This document shows, piece after piece, positions 11,261 to 23,057 of a stretch of 64,000 nucleotides of DNA; within the stretch, counting starts at the first letter, position 1, and each line of letters opens with the position of its first letter. Both the position numbers and the translations under genes were made by a program. The notes below the pieces were generated by a model, which saw only the letters and a list, made by a program, of their open reading frames with translations, searched no databases and was not told where the DNA came from. The DNA comes from Emydura subglobosa (lineage: Eukaryota > Chordata > Testudines > Chelidae). The stretch is taken from positions 8,801,022-8,865,021 of the forward strand of contig ML679968.1 in NCBI GenBank assembly GCA_007922225.1. Direction: 5' to 3'.

Positions 11261-13849
11261 CATAAGTGAATGGGTGTGTAGACTAACCTATCTGCTGACC
11301 TTCAATGCAGTGTTGAGTCACATTAGAAGGTCTGCGTACTGACATTGCATGTGTTATACCTATTCCATAATTAATTGTACAATTTCATTCCCTCAGGGCA
11401 TCCACTAGCCCTAAATTTATTTTAACTAATTGTTGCTGTAATTTTATACAAAATGTAAAATGGTCTTGATGATTCTTGACAAAATGAGGATGCTGTCTTT
11501 CTGCCTGACCCCATGGAAGTGATAAAATAAAAGGTTCTCACGTTTCTTATTTGAGAGTGGTGGCTAAAATGAAAGAAGAATGTCTTTCATAAGAGTTATA
11601 GGTAATTGAAACTCATAAAATTCCATGCTAAATTGATTAGATATCAAGCAAATATATGCAGGTAATTTCCCTTTCTTGGATTTTTGTTTGCTTGTTTGTT
11701 TGTAAAGGTAAAAGTCAAATGTTAGATTTAAAATGTAAGCTTTAGATTTATAACTGCAGATCAATATTTTTGGTCTGCTTGAGCAGCTTGGCCAATAGGA
11801 ATGTAATTTAAGTAAAAAAACAATATACTTTGACTCTCATGTGCACAGTTAAATGTCATCTTGTCTTCTGGACCCCTGAGGGGCCCCTGGAGTGTTATTT
11901 TGGATATTGGGTATCTTTCAGTTTTGTTGAGGCTACATAAAGCATATGAGAGGTGTCTTTTTCCAGTGTCCAGATATAAATCTAAAAAAATAAAAGATGG
12001 TGTAGTCTCTCTTCATATTTTTCTAGTGATATTTGAGGTTTTCCTGCCAGAGTTAGTGATTTCAAGTATTTGGTGGTTTGTGATATATAAAAAGTTAAAT
12101 CCATACAATTATCCCTACTTTATTTGTACAAGTTTGTTCAATTTGATGTATAAAATAGACAGAAAAGTACCCAACTCAGAGTTCTGGCCCTCCCCTTGAC
12201 AAAATGTAAAATGTACAGTAATCTGCTTGTATTCATTGCATAATGCCCTTTCCATTATCAACATATCCTAATGCAAAACTTTTCCCATAAATAACCCCTT
12301 CTAACCCTCATTTTGTCTTTTTTCTTCAACATGCAATAAAAAAAAATATAGATGAGATTCACATTCTGCTTGCTTAACAAACGTGAACTTTAGTAGTGAT
12401 CAAACATGTCCCAAAACACAGGTCCTTTCTGGGAAATGCCAGGAGCTCTCTCTTTTGTACTCAGAAAGCTTCAGTTCATATGGCCCAGAAAGCTGAGGTG
12501 GTCTCTCAGGTAATCTGACCCAAATCATTTGAGATTTAAAGGTTAAAACCAATACAATGAGTTTTGTCCACATGGGCATGTCTGTATTTTTGGCATTTGC
12601 AATGCATTGGAAGTGCAAAGATCACTAGCTATGGCTGAGATAAGTAACTCCTTTAGACTCTATGGGAATTCCAGCCTAAATGTCTGTCTGACTGATTTGC
12701 AGGTGTGAACCAGAAGTAGCCATCCAAAGTTTATTTCTGCACCCATAATTAATCACAAGCACACACAAAAAAAAAACCCAGGCATAATTTGGCACTCATA
12801 AAAACAGAAGTTACAACCGACAACCTGCCTTTCGATATTTATCCAGCGATTTGACATGTTGAGGAAAACATGGGATTTATTTTTAAAACGACATAAAGAA
12901 CAAGTTCATTTCAGTCAATCTTGCTTCACTCCTGTTACAACCTTCTCTGTAAACATTCTGTAATTAGCAAGACAGTTTATTGAGAGACATTGCTGTCAAG
13001 AATACTACAACTATAATTGTTCTATTTCTTGACCATCGAAAGCAAAATGTCAGATTACCCAAATGTTTCACCTACATTCAAAATTCACTGATAGTTTTCA
13101 TTCTTCAATTCTGGCCTGTCAATTTGATGAAGCTGAAACTTTTGTTTAAAAACAAAAACTAATAAAAGAATATGTTGAAATACATAACCTCTAAAAAGGA
13201 TTGTCCACACATTTGGAAACAGAATTTGTCAAGAGATGTTAAACTGAAACTTGATTCTAAATATCTGACACGTGTAAATCCCTGTCCGTCCTTTCCAAAA
13301 ACCCATGTTGTATACAGAACTGTTCCCAGTTTACATGTCCTGGATTATCAACAGTAGGCAGTTAGCATCTCAGTGAAAAATCACTTCACCCACATAAAGC
13401 CAGAGTAATTGGGATTAATGCAGATTAATTACAAAGTGCAGAGGAGGCATTACATGCATTTCCTACTCCAGACCATGGATTGAAATAATGTCCACTGTCT
13501 TTACACATGGATGGAATCTTAGGGCCATGCATAGGCATGATGGTGGATCCTGTGGTGTGCCCCCCCTTTCGCTCACAGTGCCCCTCTCTCTACTGGCCTA
13601 TGTGGGACTGGCACAGAGACACCCTGTATGGCCCCAATCATAAAGCTCTTCCCAGGGGTTAAGTGAAGGGCCTTGTGATGGAGTTTTGGTATCTGGATAC
13701 ATTTTTCCTTTGGTTATTACATATTTTATTTGTCTGGGATGTAAGCAGCCAATCCTTTATTGAATCAAGTGAGTCAAATAGCAGAAAATTAAAGAATAAC
13801 ATTCACAAAGGCAAATATTTACATAAGGCAAAAGAAATATACAAATGAG
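11261..13849. other. Unassigned AT-rich sequence, no gene seen
   Basis: I see no repeats with terminal structure and no coding region. Frames of 60-112 codons here are AT-rich and without domain signatures. The part 12840-13460 has no visible repeat and includes a TAAT-rich block at 13405-13430; see findings for a possible conserved non-coding candidate. Confidence 0.45.
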
Positions 13850-13962
13850 TGGAAGGATGGTCCAGTGGTTAGGGGTTAGCCTGGCAGTTGGGAGACCTTG
13901 TTTCAGTTCCTGGCTTGGCCATATATTTCCTGGGTGACCTTGGTTAAGTCACTTAGGGTTAG
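13850..13962 (+). mobile_element. tRNA-headed CORE-SINE (MIR-like), truncated
   Basis: A tRNA-like head has a box A-like tggtccagtgg at 13858-13868 and a box B-like tgtttcagttcc at 13899-13910. It is followed by the CORE/MIR phrase gtgaccttggttaagtcact at 13934-13953. Full-length relatives continue to an AT-rich tail (compare 50393-50654); here the sequence switches to another repeat near 13960. It was transcribed by Pol III when active. Confidence 0.65.
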
Positions 13963-14172
13963 TTCCACAAAGGGATTTAGACACTTACACCCGAAATATA
14001 GATTTTCAAAAGTCCCGCACAGCTGTCACCCAATCACATAGGCACCTAAGTTTTCTCTGATGGTCATGTGCAAAGCTACATCATCCTGTCACTCAGCACA
14101 TGCCTGAATCCTGGTGGGAGCCTCAAACTAGGCATTGCCTTGCCTGTGAGGCCTGATCTGGTAGGTGTGCTT
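13960..14172 (+). repeat. Interspersed repeat, same family as 30471-30745
   Basis: The text starting 'ttccacaaagggatttagac' and ending 'tgcctgtgaggcctgatctg...ggtgtgc' can be aligned by eye to 30475-30745, which has the same start, an internal 'catgtgcaaagc' and the same end. Two related copies 16.5 kb apart, both on the plus strand, make a dispersed family likely. It is not coding. Confidence 0.6.
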
Positions 14173-14762
14173 TGTAGGAACATTGGAAATATTGAGTAGA
14201 AGTTGGGCGATTATAGTACTTCTATGTTTGGCACTGGTGTGACCATTCCTGGAATACTGTGTCCAGTTCTGGTGTCCACATTCAAGAAGGAGGTTGATAA
14301 ATTGGAGAGGGTTCAGAGAAGGGCCAGGAGAATGATTTAAAGATTAGAACACATGTTTCATAGTGATAAGCTAAATATATTGAGCTCCTTGAGCCTAGCA
14401 AAGAGAAAGTTAATGGTATCATAGTTTATAAGTACTTACATGAGAAACAGAAATTTGGTAATAGAGTTCTCTTAGTTTAGCAAACAAAGGTATAACAAGA
14501 TCCAATGGCTAGAAGTTGAAGCTAAATAAATAAGACATACACTTTTAACAGTGAGGGTAATTAACCATTCAAGCAAGAAGAGTTGTGGTGGATTCTTCAT
14601 CACTGGAAATGTTTAAATCAAGATTGGATGTTTTTCTAAAAGATATGCTCTTGTTCAAACAGGAATTATTGAAGGGAAGTCCTATGGCCTGTGTTACACA
14701 GGAAGTCAGACTTGATGATCACAGTCATCCCTTCTGGTCTTAAAATCTATGAATCTATGAAA
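14173..14762 (+). mobile_element. CR1 LINE 3' fragment with ATCTATGA tail
   Basis: The segment follows the CR1 3' region ('actgtgtccagttctggtgt ... ttggagagggttcagagaag') and ends at 14743-14761 with repeated atctatga units, the characteristic CR1 terminus. It is 5'-truncated, directly abuts the preceding repeat, and has no intact frame. Confidence 0.85.
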
Positions 14763-16237
14763 GTGAGACTTTAGGAGCCATGTAGGGATTGTTGGAAATT
14801 TTACCTACCATCTAATGGAAGAATGTAACCAGCTTGAGAGTCAGTGGGTTTGCATGAGCGTGAGGCATATTTTGCCTCTACTCTGATCAAGTCTCTTTTA
14901 ATGTCATAATTTTCAGCAACTGAAATTCTCAGGTATAAAAATGAAGACTTAGAGTATAAGAAGTAAAAAATAAGAATATCTTCAGTTGCCTCCTGAAAGA
15001 TTTGCCAAAAGGATTTTTCAAATTCTAGAAATTACTCTGCTCACAAAGATTCCCAGGATTGTGACGTCAATATGCCAAGGAAAATTCTGCTCCAAAAATT
15101 TTTGCAGCTTTGAAGAAAGAAGCGTCACCAGCAGAAGTCTTCCATGCAATTGGTGAGGTGAAAAACTTATTTATGCTGATTTAATTGCCTTTAATAAAAC
15201 AGCAGAGCTGAGAAAAGAGTAAATGACCTTGAAGCAAAAGAAGCTGTTACTGGAAGAAACAAATTCTGACTTAGGTAAAGACCTTTATTTTTTTAAAAAA
15301 ATCCTTGACTAAATAGACAATTTAGAAAGTTGCATTAGAAGATTAAACATTAATATAATTAATTTATATACCAGAGGCAGCAGAAAAGGGAAAAAATCTT
15401 TTGTCTAGAATTTGTTTAGTAGTGTTTTAAAATGTGAAGACTGGGACTGCTAGTTTTGAACTAGATAGTGTTTACCTTGTCATCATAGCAAAATCCAGGT
15501 AATGCAGCATTATTTTTAAACAGTTCAGATTTCAACATAAGAAACATTTTATGAGAAAGCATGAAGATCCGGCAGCTGGAGTTCTGAAGTAAACATTTCT
15601 TTTTCCTATATTTGGGTGCTAAGAAACTGAATTCTAGGGAGAATAGAATAAATATAGATGTTAAACAATGCTGTCAGGCAGAATATCCAGATGGCTGTGT
15701 AGAGCTACAGCAAATAGATATTTTGATTTAAAGGAAAGTTTTTCTGCTTCAATTTTCCTCAAGAACTGAGAGACTTCATGAGAGTTCACCCCACTTTCTC
15801 TTTTTTTCTGAAATATCACATTTCTTTCCGACTCCATGAATCTCAAATATGCTGAATTCTTTACACTTGTAATTTCCTTGTATGTGATTCAGTCTGTATA
15901 TCTTGCTTATGTTTTGGGATACTTTTTCTCCCTTTTATGGATTATTCCAGTATAAGCAACTTAGAATGCCACAAAATTCCAGTCATGCATTTTCTTCCTC
16001 ATTCTTTGAACAGGAAATGAGATAGGGTTCCTCATCTCTACAGAAGAAGCAGGGGGCTTGGTTTCCATGTATGGATATCCCAAGATCCACAAAGAGACAT
16101 ATTTTCAGAAGTTATGCACCTACACTTATTTTCTGGTTCTTCAGTGATTCCAGCAGGCTCACTGCCACTGGAACCTCAGTCAGGGTTCAGATGCAGAACT
16201 GAGGTCTTAGTCTATATGTATCCTATTATATAAGTTA
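14763..16237. other. Unassigned AT-rich sequence, no gene seen
   Basis: No complete element. A stretch at 15060-15290 is purine-rich and would read as lysine/glutamate-rich in broken frames, which might be an old retroposed or LINE ORF1 fragment, but the match is too weak to name. Confidence 0.4.
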
Positions 16238-16451
16238 GGGCTAGTCTACACTAGAAGCGCTATAGCTGTTGAAGACACTCTAAGTTGATGGGAAAGAGCT
16301 CTCCAATCAGCATAATAAATGCACCTCCGCGAGAGCGCTGTCCACACCAGTGCGTAGTTCGGTGTACCTTATGTTGCTCAGGAGGGTGGCTTATTCACAC
16401 CCCTGAGCAACATAAGTTACACTGACGTAAGTGGTAGTGTAGACCAAGCCC
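16238..16451. mobile_element. Non-autonomous TIR DNA transposon (MITE), 214 bp
   Basis: The left end GGGCTAGTCTACACTA and the reverse complement of the right end, GGGCTTGGTCTACACTA, match with one base inserted. TA lies on both outer sides (16236-16237 and 16452-16453), which could be a TA target duplication. There is no transposase. Inside is a strong hairpin, described separately. Confidence 0.7.
16368..16416. repeat. Perfect 15-bp inverted repeat inside MITE
   Basis: The left arm CTTATGTTGCTCAGG at 16368-16382 pairs perfectly with 16402-16416 around a 19-nt loop; the loop has a further GGGTG/CACACC partial pairing, and flanking bases extend the stem imperfectly. Such internal palindromes are common in miniature elements. 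Confidence 0.85.
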
Positions 16452-16680
16452 TACTCTGCACAGGCATAAGGGTCCGTTGACATCATATCCTCCTGGATTT
16501 ATCTCAATATCCAAAATGGAAAATTTAGATCAATAGAAAAGATCTCTGAATTGCTTTATTATGTTATCCATGTACTATCTGCAAATACCTACAGTGGTAG
16601 TATTGCATTACCAAGCAGTCTAGAGCTCTACATGTTTGCCTGTGGTTTTGTAGTCAGGCTCACACTCCTCATGGACAGAC

Positions 16681-17600
16681 TGTCATAGATCTGGTCCGGC
16701 TCCCTCTGATTGCTGTGAAGGGATACAACTGTTGAATCCCCAAGTGTTTTAAGTCACCAGAATCTGAACAGAGTCATAGAAGATTAGGGTTGGAAGGGAC
16801 CTCAGGAGGTCATCTAGTCCAACCCCCCTGATCGAAGAAGGACCAGTGTCCAGTCACTGCCTCTTTCTTGTGGTCCTTAGGGACGCTCTTAGGGCTCAAG
16901 ACCTAATACCCTGTACTCAGTCACTGGACCTGTGCTGACTCCTCAGGTTCCCCCATAGATTAAACACACTGTTTCCCAGAACTCCATCCAGAGATTTACC
17001 TCTTCAAGGGGCCAGTTTGTAGGTAGCATATAACACAGAGATACTTTACATAAGTTTAATGTATTGTTGCTCTTTGCTTATTCACATGAGAAATACACAG
17101 ATCTATGCAAAAATAATAAATCCTGCAGGCATTCTTCGGGCTGAGGTCAGAGTCCTTTGGGCCTGTGCAGAGTTCTTCTGCTGCACTGTATACCTTGTGT
17201 TCTGACACATGGAGCCTTCTCTCTCCCAGTACTTCTTCTCTGACCTTGGCCTGTCTGTCTTTAGCCACCCTCTAGTCCAAACTTCTTGTGAGTCTCTCCC
17301 AGTCTTCTCCCTGAAAGTCCTTTTCAACCCCTTCTTTGCCACATTTGTCTCAGTCTGGTTTGGGAATTTTCCATTCTCCCAACACCAGCCCCCCTGCAGA
17401 TGGAATGGTGAGAGAACTGGTTTTCTCTAAGATGCAGTTACTCTTTTGGTCTACCTAAGTCAGACCTTTCAGGAACTGACAGTATTTTAATAACCAGCTG
17501 TTGTCTTTGGTCTGGAAGAGACCTGACAATCCTGCCGGCTCATGGTGGATGCACATACATTCATGATACACCAATTGTCATAGTCATGACTTTTAACTTT
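16681..17600. mobile_element. Possible LTR-like repeat, ends unresolved
   Basis: The segment starts TGTCATAGAT and contains an AATAAA-bearing block near 17113-17120. A further TGTCA lies at 17576-17580. No target duplication was found. It is interrupted by a short CR1 tail at 16773-16853. I classify it only tentatively. Confidence 0.3.
16773..16853 (-). mobile_element. Short CR1 LINE 3' end
   Basis: The plus-strand phrase 'tcatagaagattagggttgg aagggacctcaggaggtcat ctagtccaacccc' is the reverse complement of the conserved CR1 3' terminus. Only about 80 bp remain, a severely 5'-truncated insertion. Confidence 0.85.
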
Positions 17601-18417
17601 ATAATATCAACCAGGATTCATACGTTGTACAGACAAATCCCCCAAATCATCAAACAAATGTAGACCCTAATCCTATAATCAGAGCCCTGTGGACAGTGTT
17701 GGATTTACACGGAGCCTCGCTGACATCATAATGTCTCTACATGGGTGCTAGAGTATAATTGCAGTATCAGGGCTTCCCTTGGGCTTTCTTAAACACCCAT
17801 AATTTCAACCTGTCTGGTTTCACTTTTTTATAGTAAATCACAATGAAGAAAGATATATACGATAATGTCCTATTAATTAATTAACCTATGGACAAAGCAA
17901 TGCTCATCTGGTCTCTAACATTAAAGCATTTCAAATCTTCATGTTATTCAAATTTCGCTTACATTCATATTGACTGTTCTTTTTTTTCTTTTAACATTGA
18001 TTCTTAATTTTCTTGTTGATTATTTTTTCATTTCTTTACTTTTCTGCGCCTGTTGTTTCTTGGTGTTGATTAATTTGATATTGATATAACCTATTGTAAT
18101 GCTATATTCTTTAAATGATTCATTTATATTATTATCCCCATCTGAATTTTCACAATGCATTTTGCCAGAGCCATTACCCAAGTTTCTTATGAAAGAAACA
18201 ATGAAGATTTATGATTAAAAAACACCCCATCTTAATCATGCTAGTTTGAACTCCCAAGCCCTTCACAGTTCTTTGGCCATAACATGTTATTTTTTAATGT
18301 CTCTTGAGGTAAGTCACTATTAAGTCAAATTTGGTTGCAAATTCCAAAATCAATATTTTACAGAACCTGAAACCAGAAAAATACTTCCATTAATGACAGA
18401 AAAAGAAAAAAAAAAGT
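17601..18417. other. Unassigned AT-rich sequence
   Basis: No gene or recognised element. The sequence is AT-rich with poly-T tracts near 17980 and 18020. Confidence 0.45.
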
Positions 18418-18457
18418 TTATTATTATTATTATTATTATTGTTTGTTTGTTTGTTTT
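18418..18457. repeat. Microsatellites (TTA)n then (GTTT)n
   Basis: A (TTA) run of about 7-8 units at 18418-18440 is immediately followed by four GTTT units at 18441-18456, after an A-rich tract. This is a simple repeat. Confidence 0.9.
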
Positions 18458-18740
18458 TAACAAATAAACATTATCTTTCAGTGTTTGCCACACAAACGAA
18501 AGAGACTTGTTCTAAGACACACAAAATCAAATTGACTAGAAACTAAAGTGAAGTGGACTCTTATTTTTATTATGTCCAAGCTGAGGAAAAAATAAAAAAT
18601 AAAAATGCAGTCTAACCGGTAAAACTATGTTTGATTTTAAAACTAGAGCTACTGGGGGAAAATCAAATTTCAAAATTTTTCAGCCAAAAAAGGAACAATT
18701 CTTTTTGTGCAAATGTTTATGAAAAATTGTTCCTGTTTTC

Positions 18741-19995
18741 CAAGGTGTGACCCGTCCATGCCTAGGGTAGACCACCTGAAAATGCCAAGATCAAGGCAAG
18801 CTGCAAAAGGATAGCAGATTCTCCCAGCACTGGTGGGTGACACTGAAGTCAGACTCCCACCAGCCACAAACAGTGCTTCTGAATCCCCACACTGGTTATC
18901 AAGAAGCTAACACAAAAATATACATAGACTCTCTTATTGCATTTCAGTCTCTAGCTCCCAATCAGCCACTAGGTCCCGTAAAGAGATAAGTTATTTAAAA
19001 CTCTATGCTCTTTACCAAAAAGGTTCTCCTGACCCCAAAGGGTCAGCTACATTACCAGATCAATATAAGATTGGATCTTACCTAAAATACCACGCTGCCA
19101 GCCAATCCTTTAGTAACTAAAACTAAAGGTTTATTATAAAAAGAATGAAACAAACTAAAAGAAAAATATTAAATGATTAAAGCAATCACATACATACAAA
19201 TGATTGGAAAGTCCATATGTATCAGGTTTCCACTAGAATTGTGGCATTTGTAGGCTTGTATAGTCCCTCTGGTGTACTTCCAGTGCTGGGATGGGTCTCA
19301 GTCCTTTGATTCATCGCTTCAGTTGTAGATGAATTGATTCAGAGGAATGAGGACTAAATAGTCCATGTGCAGAGTTTGTTCAAATTCTCCCATGAGAAAT
19401 AGCAGGGTAATTCCAGCCTGGTGCTGGGATCTCAATCTTGTGATCCAAACGTTCCCTGACAAGCTTGGACAGATTTGAGACTAAAGGATCAGTCCACTAG
19501 CGTCTTTTATAGATCCATGCAGGCTGACTGATATTTTCTTGACAGCAGGTACTTCTTGAACAATTAATAGATGATAACTTGGGACTCTGAAGTACCATCT
19601 CCTATGTCCTGAGCTAATTACATTAGCACAAGGTCATTGGCCATTTACAACCATTCACAGATATTTATTACTTAAACTTCAAAAGAAATACAAACAATAG
19701 TATTATTACATTCAAAGTTCCATCTAAATGTTCATATGTTCTTTTTGAACTCTTAATCAATAGAACAGTGATAGACGGGAAAGCAGTTTATCTACATTGC
19801 TAACCTCTAACAAGAGATATGTAAATAACATCAAATAACTATCAACACTACACTTGCATACCAAAACTCTAGTCTACTTATAAGGAATGAACCTCACTAC
19901 CATTGTATTTTCCTATAATATATCTTGAAAGGTCAGAGTTGGGCCATGCAACTTGCAGAGTTGTTTGGCTTTTTCAGGCCTAGCGTCACACAAGG
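18741..19995. mobile_element. Probable solo LTR, 1,245 bp, with perfect 5-bp TSD
   Basis: The element 18746-19990 begins TGTGAC and ends GTCACA and is flanked by CAAGG at 18741-18745 and 19991-19995, a perfect 5-bp duplication. TG...CA ends with a short duplication are the hallmarks of LTR retroelement integration, and the absence of internal genes suggests a solo LTR left by recombination. An AATAAA on the minus strand (18130-bp region aside, at 19130-19135) hints that the LTR is transcribed leftward, but the strand is not settled. There is no coding capacity. Confidence 0.75.
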
Positions 19996-20635
19996 TTTAT
20001 TTAAAATACTTTCAGTTGCAGTGATTTATTGTTAACATAGATCAGGATTTATTTTTTGGACATACCCAGTCTTTAATTATTTTGCTCCTTTTATCTCTAT
20101 CCATATGTTCATGGCCAAAATCAGCTTTTATGTAAATGTATGCATGGCTCATACAATTTAATGGCTCATAATAATTAATTTTCCTAGACTTAAGCATTCC
20201 AAAGCATTTTCTGCATGTCTGAAGACTGTATCCCTGAATCCACTACCAGTCACTGTAGAAGCCACGTATCCCCTTTTAAATATTTAAGTCATTCTTCCTG
20301 AGTTCAAATCTCATGCAGTTGATGATGATTATTCCATGTCAGTGAAATAATCATTGGCGGCAGAGGATTTTGTGTGTCTCTCCCAGGCACTTTCTGGCAT
20401 TATTTATATAGCTGCATTTTGTTTCTGAGATGTGATTGGAGATCAGGAGATGGAAGGGGTAACATTCTTGTCATGGACTGACCATTGCCTCCTTTAGTTG
20501 AGGGTTGGAGTGCATCTTTCCTATTGGAGCAAGAAACCTATTTTGATGATCAAAGGATCAGAGATTAGAACGTGTTACTAGATGGCTCTATGAGCGTATA
20601 CTATTCAGCTAATAAACAACTCTGTCAATAGTTTG
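19996..20635. other. Unassigned sequence between two LTRs
   Basis: No element or gene recognised. It is moderately AT-rich. Confidence 0.45.
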
Positions 20636-21787
20636 GCAGGTGTGACATTTCCCAGGGTGCATCCTGAACTGCTGTGTCTCTTTAACTCTCCAGGTTAGGG
20701 TGCCTTTTACACTGCTTTGCTAGTGAATAGCAAACCTCTCCAGTCACCAGCATGCAAAGTCACTCCCAGCTGAATAAATGAATGATATGCTCAGCCATCC
20801 ATGAATAGATACAGGGCAACACCTGTATATCCCTCAATCTCAGCCTTGCCCCCTAGAACTGTGCGTCTTGTGCCGTTCAGTAGCCCACTGGATTGTACAA
20901 ACTCATAAATTAGTTTGTCATTCCAACAAAGGATAATGAATGTGCACCAGCCCCTTTGACCTGAATAGAGATTTTCCTAAACGCTTTAATCAAACATACT
21001 GATTTAGAGAAAACAATTAAACAAGTGTATTAACTAACTAGAGAAAGATAGATTTTAAGTGATTGTAAGTGTTAAGGCATAATAGTCAGAATTGGTTACA
21101 AAAGAAATAAAAAGATAAAACTGCAAATTTATTCCTAAATTTTACCAAGTTAAATAAGATTTGAAGCAAACATAATTCTTGTCACACCAGATGCTCAGTT
21201 CACAGTTCTCAGTTTACTGGCTGGATTTCCTTTCAGCCTGGGACCACTCCCCTTAGTTCAGTGTTCTTCAAGTATTTGTTGATGTTATAAGCAGAGTGAT
21301 ATAAGTTGGAACAGAGAGGAAAAGTGGCTAGAAGCATTTTCCCCCCTTCTTATATTCTGACCCTTTATACTGGAAAAGTCTTTGCTGAGTCATAGGGTCA
21401 GGCAGTTCTATGGCGTATATGAGCTACCAACTGTCCTTCAGGTGAACTGAAAATTTCTTGTTTACCATCACCTGCTGGTGAATCTCTGATTAAGCGGGTA
21501 ATGACTCTTTAGCACATTGCTGGCATTCAAGTGTGACTTTGTTTCTGAAAAACTAGTTTGAAACTGCTTTCCTAACTTTATAACATGTTACAGTAAAATC
21601 ATTGTTATACAGTAGAGTCTCATAACTTTCTGTACGAGTTGCCACACATATTTTACCAGGATAATAATGTTCAGTAGGTTATGCGTTTCAAATGATACCC
21701 CACAAGGCATACTTTGTACACCATATATCTTTAATCATATGAATCTGCAGTACTGATGTCACATGGGATACAGTGTGTCACAGTAGG
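20636..21787. mobile_element. Probable solo LTR, about 1.14 kb (family shared with 25.2 kb copy)
   Basis: The element 20641-21782 begins TGTGACA and ends TGTCACA. Flanks are GCAGG (20636-20640) and GTAGG (21783-21787), a 4-of-5 match consistent with an aged target duplication. Internal blocks around 20990-21130 and 21660-21730 recur in the same order in 25620-25760 and 28040-28110. No ORF is seen. The matched ends and the second copy make an LTR the best explanation; a large TIR element is the alternative because the termini are also short inverted repeats. Confidence 0.65.
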
Positions 21788-21808
21788 ACTTTACAATCTT
21801 TTAGCATT

Positions 21809-21893
21809 GACTAAGGATAAGTATCCTTATCCTTCACTAAGGATACACACACTAAGGATAAGGATTCACTAAGGATAAGGATCTACACAGATT
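21809..21893. repeat. Short tandem repeat of CACTAAGGATAAGGAT type
   Basis: Units built on cactaaggataagga recur about four times with variation. The first part, aaggataagtatccttatcctt-like, is self-complementary (AAGGATAAG paired with CTTATCCTT). The array lies just after the LTR target site and directly before a decayed TIR element. Confidence 0.8.
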
Positions 21894-22135
21894 TTCAGTT
21901 GGTGTAACTATATCAGAGAGGGGTGTGATTTTTTTTTAGCTGAAATATATTTATACCAGTACAACCCTTCATTTGGCCACAGTTATACTATAAAGGTTCC
22001 TTATTCTGGTATAGCTTATTCCCTTTCCCATACAGGAATAAGATCTCTTCTACTAGTATAACTGTACCCACACTAAGATTGTACTGCTTTATCTATATCA
22101 GTATAGTTAAAGTGATATAACTTTTGTAATAGGCA
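21885..22135. mobile_element. Decayed MITE-like repeat (TATA-rich internal palindromes)
   Basis: The text has 'tctacacagattttcagttg' at the left and 'agtatagttaaagtgatata' near the right, with several 'agtataactgta / ggtatagctta' type internal inverted motifs. It resembles a reptile TIR family with alternating 'ggtataact' blocks. Ends and duplication are not clear. Confidence 0.4.
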
Positions 22136-22529
22136 AAGTCTAAATGCCTTCCTCACCCGCTTCATCCTCACAGATCACCATGATGTTTATGGATAGCCTG
22201 TAAAAGATAAGTGATTGGGAGATGGCTACAGTGCCAGTGATGTAAGTCCCATGCCAAGTCTAACAAACTGCAACATAAACTTGTCTGAAGTCTAATGCCA
22301 TTGCTATGCTGCAAAGAAAGAAAGGTTACTTCACCTCTACTATAGTGACTCTGAAATCGCACAGAGCACAGCATCTGTAAGTGGCTGTCTATACGGTATG
22401 CCTCTTATGAAGTCAAGTGTTTCTGACTATGAGGATCTCTCAGTGGATTTTGTATGTAAATTTACTCAGTTCTGGATCAGTTGACTACTATGCTGTGAGA
22501 CAGCAGTGACTGAAGAAAACAGAAGTGAA
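22136..22529. other. Unassigned sequence
   Basis: No gene or recognisable element was seen in this stretch. Confidence 0.4.
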
Positions 22530-22630
22530 GGCCCAGGTACTCAGCTGGTGCAAACTGGCCTAGATTCATTGCCACAGCTCCATTAAAGCCAGTGGCAATA
22601 TACTGATATACACTAACTGAGGATCTGGCC
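22530..22630. mobile_element. Palindromic miniature element (CCAGAT...ATCTGG family)
   Basis: The left half 'ggtactcagctggtgcaaac' and right half 'gatatacactaactgaggat' are imperfect reverse complements around a centre of 'cagctccattaaagcca'. It belongs to the palindromic family best preserved at 28884-28967. It is non-coding. Confidence 0.55.
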
Positions 22631-22798
22631 TGCAACTTGCACTTTGACATTTCAAGACTTGAGTGATTAATTGCACAACTATAACATTATTTAACATGAA
22701 ATTTTCTAGTATTTGTTGATTTTTCAGTGACTGCTGGTGGTAATGGTTTAGAAAACCAAAGAGGTAAGACAACACCAGTATGTCATATCCAAAGCACT

Positions 22799-23057
22799 TT
22801 AAGAGTATGTCTACACAGGGATAAAAACTCCACGGCATAACTGCAGTTATCTCAAGTCAGCTGACTCAGGCTCGCAGGGGCTAAGCTGCGGGGCTAAAAA
22901 TTGTCATGTAGACGTTTGGACTCAGGCAGGACCCTGAGCTCTGGGACCCTTTATCCTTAAAGGATTCCAGAGCACAGGCAGTCTCAGCCCAAACATCTAT
23001 ACAGCGATTTTTCAGCCAGTCACAGGTTTTTTTATCCCTGTTTAGACACACCTTAAG
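22799..23057. mobile_element. TIR DNA transposon (MITE), 249 bp, TTAAG flanks
   Basis: The element 22804-23052 has 24-bp termini: left begins AGTATGTCTACACAGGGATA, and the reverse complement of the right begins GGTGTGTCTAAACAGGGATA, both followed by AAAA, with three mismatches. TTAAG lies on both sides (22799-22803 and 23053-23057). TTAA-containing targets suit piggyBac-like elements or, with 3 bp, Harbinger-like ones. There is no transposase. Confidence 0.8.

Noticed and set aside
15060..15290. Possible L1 ORF1-like coiled coil
   Set aside because: Only weak lysine/glutamate-rich reading with stops; no second diagnostic block found.
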